A stretch of 5,209 bases of DNA, taken from NCBI GenBank assembly GCA_012512545.1, contig JAAZDZ010000390.1, positions 1 to 5,209 on the forward strand. The letters are read 5' to 3'. Position numbers and translations under genes: made by a program. Below, one piece after another: positions 1 to 5,209 of this stretch. Positions within the stretch are counted from its first letter, which is position 1. Each line of letters opens with the position of its first letter. The notes below the pieces were generated by a model that worked only from the letters and a program-made list of their open reading frames with translations, was not told the DNA's origin and did no database searches. This DNA is from Alcaligenaceae bacterium. Lineage in GTDB: Bacteria; Pseudomonadota; Gammaproteobacteria; Burkholderiales; Burkholderiaceae_B.

Positions 1-2099
1 ACCCGGAATGCACCATCGACGAACTGATGGAAATCATTCCCGCGCCCGACTTCCCCACCGGCGGCATCATCTATGGCATGTCGGGCGTGCGGGAAGGCTA
101 TCGCACCGGCCGTGGCCGGGTGGTGATGCGGGCCACCACGCACTTTGAAGACATTGATCGCGGCAACCGCCAGGCCATCGTGGTGGATTCCCTTCCTTAT
201 CAGGTCAATAAAAAGACGCTGCAGGAAAAGATTGCGGAACTCGTCAACGAGAAGCGCATCGAGGGGATTTCCGATATCCGCGATGAGTCCGACAAGGACG
301 GCATGCGGCTGGTCATTGAGCTCAAGCGCGGCGAAGTGCCCGAAGTCATTCTGAACAACCTGTACAAGAATACACAGCTTCAGGATACTTTCGGCATGAA
401 CCTGGTGGCTCTGGTCGATGGCCAGCCCCGCTTGCTGAATCTCAAGCAGATGGTCGATTACTTCCTCTCGCATCGCCGGGAAGTCGTAACGCGCCGCACC
501 GTATTCCAGCTGCGCAAGGCCCGCGAACGCGGCCATGTGCTGGAAGGTCTGGCTGTGGCCCTGGCCAATATTGATGACTTCATCGCCATCATCAAGGCGG
601 CTCCCACGCCGCCAGTGGCCCGTCAGGAACTCATGGCGCGCAGTTGGGATTCTTCCCTGGTGCGCGAGATGCTGCAGCGTGCCGACGAAGGCAGCACAGT
701 GGGCGGGCGGGCGGCCTATCGGCCAGATTCCCTGCCTGCGGCCTTTGGTTTGCAGGAAGACGGCCTGTATCGCTTGAGCGATGTGCAGGCGCAGGAAATC
801 CTGAATATGCGCCTGCAGCGCCTGACCGGGCTGGAACAGGACAAGATTGTCGATGAATACCGCGACATCATGGACACCATTGCCGATCTGCTCGATATTC
901 TGGCGCGCCCGGAACGCATTACGCAGATCATCGCCGATGAACTGCAGGCGCTGAAGGCAGAATATTCCATTGGCACCAAAGATACGCGTCGTTCGGAAAT
1001 CGAATTCAATGCAGCCGAGATCGACACCGAAGATCTCATCACGCCCATGGACATGGTCGTCACGCTTTCGCATACCGGCTATATAAAGCGCCAGCCGCTG
1101 TCCGAATACCGCTCCCAGCGTCGTGGCGGGCGCGGCAAGCAGGCCACGGCCATGAAGGAAGACGACTGGGTCGATCAGCTCTTTATTGCTAATACGCACG
1201 ATTTCCTGCTGTGCTTCTCCGATCGTGGTCGCGTTTATTGGCTGAAGGTATGGGAAGTGCCTTCGGGTTCGCGGAATTCGCGCGGCCGCCCCATCGTCAA
1301 TATGTTCCCTCTGGTTGACGGCGAAAAAATCACCGTTGTGCTGAACGTCAAGGAATTCAGCGAAGATCACTTCGTGTTCATGGCGACTTCGCGCGGTGTG
1401 GTCAAAAAGACTCCGTTGTCCGATTTCTCCAATCCACGCAAGGCGGGCATTATCGCCGTGGCGCTTGATGAAGGCGACTTCCTGATCGGGGCAGATCTTA
1501 CCGATGGCGAACACGACGTCATGCTGTTTTCCGATGCGGGCAAGGCCGTGCGCTTCGATGAAAACGATGTGCGTCCGATGGGCCGTCCTGCGCGCGGTGT
1601 GCGCGGCATGACACTCGAAGAAGGGCAGTCAGTCATTGCCATGCTGGTGGCAGGCGATGAAACGCAAACAGTGCTTACCGCAACTGAAAACGGCTTCGGC
1701 AAACGCACGCCCATCACCGAGTACACACGCCATGGCCGTGGCACCAAGGGCATGATCGCTATTCAGACTTCTGCCCGTAATGGCAAGGTCGTGGGTGCTG
1801 TGCTGGTTGAGCCCGATGATGAAATCATGCTCATCACCACTGGCGGCGTGCTGGTGCGCACCCGCGTGTCTGAAATTCGCGAAATGGGTCGTGCCACCCA
1901 GGGCGTGACGCTTATCAGTGTGGACGATGGCAGTATGTTGTCCGGTGTGCGTCGTGTGGTGGAAAGCGATCTCGACGAAGAGCCCGAAGAAGTGGAGGTG
2001 ATTTCCGAGCAACCTCACGGCGAGGCGCAAGCCGAAGACGGCAGCGAGTCATCCGACACCGGCGACAGCGCTGGGGAAGAGTTCGGAGACACAGAATGA
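1..2099 (+). CDS. gyrA: DNA gyrase subunit A, 5'-truncated by window edge
   Basis: GyrA is the DNA breakage-reunion subunit of the A2B2 type II topoisomerase that introduces negative supercoils using ATP hydrolysed by GyrB. The frame is open from base 3 and 698 codons are present; roughly the first 200 residues, including the catalytic tyrosine and the quinolone-resistance region, lie upstream. Visible landmarks, which align with E. coli GyrA from memory, are [10 protein letters not shown] at the start, RDESDKDGM (279-305), HRREVVTRR (471-497) leading into the coiled-coil region, and the C-terminal beta-pinwheel from about 1030. The GyrA box QRRGGRGKQ (1116-1142), which is required for DNA wrapping, marks this as GyrA rather than ParC. 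The protein ends with a 46-residue stretch (1959-2096) containing 19 Asp/Glu and no Lys/Arg. The TGA stop shares bases with the serC ATG. No frameshift or internal stop is seen. Confidence 0.98.
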   Translation, partial: PECTIDELMEIIPAPDFPTGGIIYGMSGVREGYRTGRGRVVMRATTHFEDIDRGNRQAIVVDSLPYQVNKKTLQEKIAELVNEKRIEGISDIRDESDKDGMRLVIELKRGEVPEVILNNLYKNTQLQDTFGMNLVALVDGQPRLLNLKQMVDYFLSHRREVVTRRTVFQLRKARERGHVLEGLAVALANIDDFIAIIKAAPTPPVARQELMARSWDSSLVREMLQRADEGSTVGGRAAYRPDSLPAAFGLQEDGLYRLSDVQAQEILNMRLQRLTGLEQDKIVDEYRDIMDTIADLLDILARPERITQIIADELQALKAEYSIGTKDTRRSEIEFNAAEIDTEDLITPMDMVVTLSHTGYIKRQPLSEYRSQRRGGRGKQATAMKEDDWVDQLFIANTHDFLLCFSDRGRVYWLKVWEVPSGSRNSRGRPIVNMFPLVDGEKITVVLNVKEFSEDHFVFMATSRGVVKKTPLSDFSNPRKAGIIAVALDEGDFLIGADLTDGEHDVMLFSDAGKAVRFDENDVRPMGRPARGVRGMTLEEGQSVIAMLVAGDETQTVLTATENGFGKRTPITEYTRHGRGTKGMIAIQTSARNGKVVGAVLVEPDDEIMLITTGGVLVRTRVSEIREMGRATQGVTLISVDDGSMLSGVRRVVESDLDEEPEEVEVISEQPHGEAQAEDGSESSDTGDSAGEEFGDTE
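2085..2088 (+). promoter_or_regulatory. Ribosome binding site of serC inside gyrA
   Basis: GGAG lies 7 bases before the serC ATG, within the last codons of gyrA. Its spacing supports the 2096 start, and with the ATGA overlap it suggests coupled re-initiation. It is a short match, so it supports the start rather than proving it. Confidence 0.6.
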
Positions 2100-3226
2100 C
2101 GCGGCCCTGGAATTTTTCGGCGGGGCCATCGGCCCTGCCGCTGGAAGTGCTTGAGCAGGCCGCCCGCGAAATGACCGACTGGCAGGGCAGCGGCATGTCG
2201 GTCATGGAAATGAGCCATCGCGGCAAGCATTTCACCCAGATCCGCGATGAGGCCGTGGCCGATCTGCGCGAACTGCTGGCCGTACCGGAAAATTTTGAAA
2301 TCCTCTTCATGCAGGGCGGGGCGACAGCCGAGAATGCCATTGTTCCCATGAATCTGATTGGAAGAGGCGATTCGGGCAAGGCCGATTACATTCTGTCGGG
2401 TTCGTGGTCGAACAAGTCGTATAAAGAAGCGCAGCGCTATGGCGATATTGCCGTGGCAGCCAGCAGTGGTGACAGCGCAGTGGTGAATGGCGACGAACAG
2501 GCTCCCTGGACATGGTTTCCGGCTCCCGATACGTGGAGCGTCAGGCCCGATGCGGCTTACCTGCACGTGTGCAGCAATGAAACCATTGGCGGCGTGGAGT
2601 TTTCGCAGTGGCCGGAGATGGCCGCCGTTGGGGCGCCAGATGTACCGCTGGTGGTCGATGCCTCGTCGAACTTCCTGTCGCGCCCGATTGATTTTTCCAA
2701 GGTCGGCGTGGTGTATGCCGGCGCGCAGAAAAATGCCGGCCCGGCAGGTGTGACCATCGTACTTGTGCGCAAGGATCTCATCGGCCATGCCTTGCCCATC
2801 TGCCCGTCCGCCTTCGATTACGCGAATGTTGCGCAGGCAGGCTCGATGTTCAATACGCCGCCTACATATGCCATTTATATTGCAGGGCTGGTCTTCAAAT
2901 GGCTCAAGCGCGCTGGCGGCATAGCGGCCATCGAGGCTGAAAACATCCGCAAGGCGGAAGCCCTGTACGGTTTTCTGGATACCTCCGGTTTCTACCGGAG
3001 CACTGTACAGGCGTCGGCGCGGTCACGCATGAATGTGCCGTTCTTTCTCAATGACGAAAGCCTTAACGCCGAGTTTCTTGCTCAGGCAGAATCTCGCGGG
3101 CTGTTGCAGCTCAAAGGCCACAAAAGCGTGGGCGGCATGCGCGCTTCCATTTATAACGCCGTGCCTGTCGAAGGCGTGCAGGCATTGATCACCTTCTTGC
3201 AGGAATTCGAACGACAATATGGATAA
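2096..3226 (+). CDS. serC: Phosphoserine aminotransferase (class V, PLP-dependent)
   Basis: SerC transfers the amino group of glutamate to 3-phosphohydroxypyruvate, giving O-phospho-L-serine in cytoplasmic serine synthesis. In proteobacteria the same enzyme also acts on the 4-phosphoerythronate-derived keto acid of the pyridoxal phosphate pathway. The 376-residue product opens with the family signature [13 protein letters not shown]. It has the phosphate-binding loop QGGAT (residues 73-77), the conserved SGSWS segment, the cofactor-binding Asp188 in VVDASSNF, and Lys212 in AGAQKN as the predicted Schiff-base lysine; these equivalences are inferred by comparison with E. coli SerC (about 362 residues). 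Length and motifs indicate an intact enzyme. The ATG overlaps the gyrA stop by four bases and follows a GGAG. The last eight bases overlap pheA, so expression is probably tied to both neighbours. Confidence 0.97.
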   Translation: MTRPWNFSAGPSALPLEVLEQAAREMTDWQGSGMSVMEMSHRGKHFTQIRDEAVADLRELLAVPENFEILFMQGGATAENAIVPMNLIGRGDSGKADYILSGSWSNKSYKEAQRYGDIAVAASSGDSAVVNGDEQAPWTWFPAPDTWSVRPDAAYLHVCSNETIGGVEFSQWPEMAAVGAPDVPLVVDASSNFLSRPIDFSKVGVVYAGAQKNAGPAGVTIVLVRKDLIGHALPICPSAFDYANVAQAGSMFNTPPTYAIYIAGLVFKWLKRAGGIAAIEAENIRKAEALYGFLDTSGFYRSTVQASARSRMNVPFFLNDESLNAEFLAQAESRGLLQLKGHKSVGGMRASIYNAVPVEGVQALITFLQEFERQYG

Positions 3227-4304
3227 CACTTTGCTCGCCCGTTTGCAGCCTTTGCGTCAGCGAATTGATGCCATTGACGAGCAACTGCTTGCCTTATTGA
3301 ATGAGCGCGCTCGCGCAGCGCAGGAAGTGGGCGATATCAAAAAGGAATTCGACGTTGATGGGCCTGTCCTCAAGCCCGAGCGCGAAGCCTCCATCATTCG
3401 TGCCTTGCAGGCCCGCAACCCGGGGCCGTTCACACCGGAAGCGGTGGATGCCGTCTGGACGCAGATCATTTCCACATGCCGCGGGCTGGAAAGCGTGCTG
3501 AATGTGGCTTATCTGGGGCCGCAGGGTTCGTTTTCGGAACAGGCGGCGTTTGAACACTTTGGTCACGCCATTGAATCCGTGCGTTGTGATTCCTTCGACG
3601 AGGTCTTCCGTGCCGTGGAGGCCGGGCAGGCCGATGTCGGCGTGGTGCCGGTGGAAAACTCCACAGAAGGCGCGGTGAACCGCACGCTCGATCTGCTGCT
3701 GAATTCGCCACTGAGAATCATCGGCGAGCGTTCCATCAAGATTCATCACAACCTGATGAGCCAGTCCGGCTCGATGGAAGGCGTGACGCGCATTGTTGCG
3801 CACCCGCAGGCGCTGGCGCAGTGTCGCGGCTGGCTGATGCGCAACTATCCTTCCATGGCACTGGATGCGGCGCCCAGCAACAGCGAAGCTGCGCGGATGG
3901 CCTCGCAGGACGCCACCATCGCCGCCATCGCGGGCGAATACGCCGCCCACGCCTGGGATCTCCAGGTGGTGTCTTCGGGGATTCAGGACGATCCGCAGAA
4001 CCGCACGCGTTTTCTTGCTGTTGGCAAGATCGAAACCCTGCCCACCGGAGACGACCAGACCAGCATCATTCTGGCGGTTCCCAATCGGGCGGGCGCGGTC
4101 TACACCATGCTGGCGCCGCTGGCGGGCAACGGGGTATCCATGACACGCTTCGAGTCGCGCCCGGCGCGCACGGGGCAGTGGGAATACTATTTCTACGTCG
4201 ATATGCTGGGCCACCGGAACGACCCCAAAGTGGGCAAGGCGCTGAGCGAACTCAAGCAGGAAGTCGCCTTTTTCAAGGAGCTGGGCTCCTACCCTCGACA
4301 ATAA
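3219..4304 (+). CDS. pheA: Bifunctional chorismate mutase / prephenate dehydratase (P-protein)
   Basis: The P-protein rearranges chorismate to prephenate and then dehydrates and decarboxylates prephenate to phenylpyruvate, the committed route to phenylalanine. The 361-residue product has three parts. An AroQ-type chorismate mutase domain occupies about residues 5-94; Arg13, Arg30, Lys41, Arg55 and Glu56 align with E. coli Arg11, Arg28, Lys39, Arg51 and Glu52. A prephenate dehydratase domain follows from about 96, with [29 protein letters not shown] and the catalytic TRF motif (263-265). A C-terminal ACT domain starts near 281, with NRAGAV (289-294) and ESRP (312-315), the signature of phenylalanine feedback binding. 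The ATG overlaps the end of serC by eight bases. An AGGA (3201-3204) sits 14 bases upstream, which is unusually far, so translation may depend on ribosomes finishing serC. There is no space for a pheL-type leader peptide or attenuator. Confidence 0.97.
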   Translation: MDNTLLARLQPLRQRIDAIDEQLLALLNERARAAQEVGDIKKEFDVDGPVLKPEREASIIRALQARNPGPFTPEAVDAVWTQIISTCRGLESVLNVAYLGPQGSFSEQAAFEHFGHAIESVRCDSFDEVFRAVEAGQADVGVVPVENSTEGAVNRTLDLLLNSPLRIIGERSIKIHHNLMSQSGSMEGVTRIVAHPQALAQCRGWLMRNYPSMALDAAPSNSEAARMASQDATIAAIAGEYAAHAWDLQVVSSGIQDDPQNRTRFLAVGKIETLPTGDDQTSIILAVPNRAGAVYTMLAPLAGNGVSMTRFESRPARTGQWEYYFYVDMLGHRNDPKVGKALSELKQEVAFFKELGSYPRQ

Positions 4305-4308
4305 GAGG
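4305..4308 (+). promoter_or_regulatory. Ribosome binding site of tyrA in the 9-base pheA-tyrA gap
   Basis: GAGG directly follows the pheA TAA and is 5 bases before the ATG at 4314. It is the clearest Shine-Dalgarno match in the window and fixes the tyrA start; the gap (4305-4313) is too short for a promoter or terminator. Confidence 0.65.
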
Positions 4309-4313
4309 GCGGC

Positions 4314-5209
4314 ATGCACGAACGACAACAGCCGGTCGAGGGTGAACCCCGGCCCGTGCTTGCCGTCATAGGCGTCGGGCTCATAGGTGGCTCATTTGCC
4401 GCCGCCTTGCGCAAGGCGGGCGTCGTCAGCCGGGTGCTGGGGGTGGGGCGCAATCGAAAATCCCTGCAACACGCCATTGAACTGGGCCTGATTGACGCAG
4501 AGGCGTCGCTGGAACAGGCCGCGCGCGAGGCCGACATCATTCTGCTGGCCGTGCCTGTAGGCACTACGCAGTCCGTGCTGGAAACCTTGCGGCCCGGTTT
4601 GCGCAATCACACCCTGATCACCGATGCGGGCAGCACCAAGCTCAGCGTAGTACAGGCGGCGCGCATCGCCCTGGGCGACCGCATCGGGCAGTTTGTGCCT
4701 GGACACCCGATTGCGGGTGCCGAAAAGACCGGGCCGACAGCCGCCGTGGCCGATCTGTACCAGGGCCGCACAGTGGTGCTGACACCGCTGGATGAAAACA
4801 CCATGCAGGCCCGGCAGCGGATTACCCGCTTGTGGGAAGCCTGCGGAGCGCGCGTGATTGTGATGGAGCCGGATACGCACGATGTCGTGCTGGCGTCTGT
4901 CAGCCATGTGCCCCATTTTCTTTCGTCAGTCTTCATGTGGCAGGTGGCCAGCGCGGAAAACTCCGATCTGCGCATGGAACTGGCGGGTAGTGGTTTTCGC
5001 GACTTCACGCGAATCGCGGCGGGCTCTCCCGAAATGTGGCGCGATATCTTTCTGGCCAATCGTTCAGCGATCTTGTCCGAGGTGGGCGAGGTCAGGAAAG
5101 CGCTGGATCAGGCCGAACAGGCTTTGCAGGCGGGCGACGCCACGCAACTTCATGATTTCCTGGAACGCGCGGCGCTGGCGCGGCGCTTCTGGGGCAGCAG
5201 GAGTGGACT
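4314..5209 (+). CDS. tyrA: Prephenate/arogenate (cyclohexadienyl) dehydrogenase, 3' end beyond window
   Basis: TyrA oxidatively decarboxylates prephenate to 4-hydroxyphenylpyruvate, or arogenate to tyrosine, using NAD(P)+. The frame runs 298 codons without a stop to the window edge, about the length of a complete monofunctional TyrA, so little may be missing. After a 13-residue variable leader comes a Rossmann strand and the dinucleotide-binding loop GVGLIGGS (residues 20-27). Further landmarks are VTDAGSTK-like DAGSTK (104-109), GHPIAG with predicted catalytic His131, SHVPH (197-201), and GFRDFTRIA (227-235), whose arginines are typical substrate-binding positions. No chorismate mutase domain is fused at the N-terminus, unlike enteric TyrA; that activity is supplied by PheA next door. 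The sequence after strand 2 reads GVGRNRKS rather than ending in an acidic residue, which hints at NADP+ use. Substrate preference cannot be read from sequence alone. aroA is the expected downstream neighbour. Confidence 0.95.
   Translation, partial: MHERQQPVEGEPRPVLAVIGVGLIGGSFAAALRKAGVVSRVLGVGRNRKSLQHAIELGLIDAEASLEQAAREADIILLAVPVGTTQSVLETLRPGLRNHTLITDAGSTKLSVVQAARIALGDRIGQFVPGHPIAGAEKTGPTAAVADLYQGRTVVLTPLDENTMQARQRITRLWEACGARVIVMEPDTHDVVLASVSHVPHFLSSVFMWQVASAENSDLRMELAGSGFRDFTRIAAGSPEMWRDIFLANRSAILSEVGEVRKALDQAEQALQAGDATQLHDFLERAALARRFWGSRSG

Noticed and set aside
1079..1088. TATAAAG-like AT-rich patch in gyrA
   Set aside because: It encodes conserved residues just upstream of the GyrA box and has no matching -35 element.
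1367..1753. Antisense open frame within the GyrA C-terminal domain
   Set aside because: It is Ser/Arg/Pro-rich low-complexity translation opposite the conserved pinwheel repeats of GyrA; no independent coding signal.
2015..2788. Antisense open frame of 257 codons across the gyrA-serC junction
   Set aside because: It is opposite SerC catalytic motifs, has no recognisable domain or ribosome binding site, and looks like a composition shadow.
3185..3223. Possible promoter for pheA at the end of serC (TTGATC with a downstream TATGGA/GACAAT)
   Set aside because: The spacing between the boxes is 22 to 27 bases, too long for a sigma-70 promoter, and the boxes are poor matches.
4305..4313. Attenuator or terminator between pheA and tyrA
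   Set aside because: The gap is only 9 bases with no hairpin or T-run.
3294..4328. Antisense open frame of 344 codons covering nearly all of pheA
   Set aside because: It mirrors a strongly supported gene. Its product is rich in His, Arg and Gln with no recognisable motif, as expected from the complement of GC-biased codons.
4289..5059. Overlapping antisense open frames opposite tyrA
   Set aside because: The + strand frame carries the full set of TyrA motifs and a good ribosome binding site; the antisense frames have neither.

Overview
The window is ordinary, tightly packed housekeeping DNA from a proteobacterium. All four genes lie on the + strand in the order gyrA (5' end missing), serC, pheA, tyrA (3' end missing). 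The protein sequences and the gene order point to a betaproteobacterium of the order Burkholderiales, most plausibly family Alcaligenaceae (the Bordetella/Achromobacter/Castellaniella neighbourhood). This is a recollection-based judgement from the GyrA C-terminal domain, the SerC and PheA sequences and the gyrA-serC-pheA-tyrA order; genus cannot be fixed by eye. Base composition is moderately GC-rich with GC-biased third positions, which produces long antisense shadow frames.

Layout. Bases 1-2099 encode the end of the GyrA breakage-reunion domain, its coiled-coil region, the complete DNA-wrapping C-terminal domain and an acidic tail; the active-site tyrosine and the quinolone-resistance region lie upstream of the window. 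Bases 2096-3226 encode phosphoserine aminotransferase SerC, whose ATG overlaps the gyrA stop (ATGA). Bases 3219-4304 encode the bifunctional P-protein PheA (chorismate mutase, prephenate dehydratase, ACT domain), which starts inside the last codons of serC. After only 9 bases, 4314-5209 encodes a Rossmann-fold prephenate/arogenate dehydrogenase TyrA that is still open at the window edge. There is no gap larger than 9 bases, so there is no room for a separate promoter, attenuator or terminator between genes. No RNA gene, mobile element, CRISPR array or long repeat was seen.

How they work together. SerC makes phosphoserine (serine branch) and, in proteobacteria, also serves pyridoxal phosphate synthesis. 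PheA converts chorismate to prephenate and then phenylpyruvate, with phenylalanine feedback through the ACT domain; TyrA takes prephenate or arogenate towards tyrosine. The compact overlaps suggest co-transcription and translational coupling, and aroA is the expected next gene. The related pseudomonad cluster carries a hisC-type aminotransferase between pheA and tyrA; it is absent here.

I found no evidence of an undescribed system. The observations below concern operon architecture, cofactor and effector-site details, and one intragenic hairpin, and are of modest interest.
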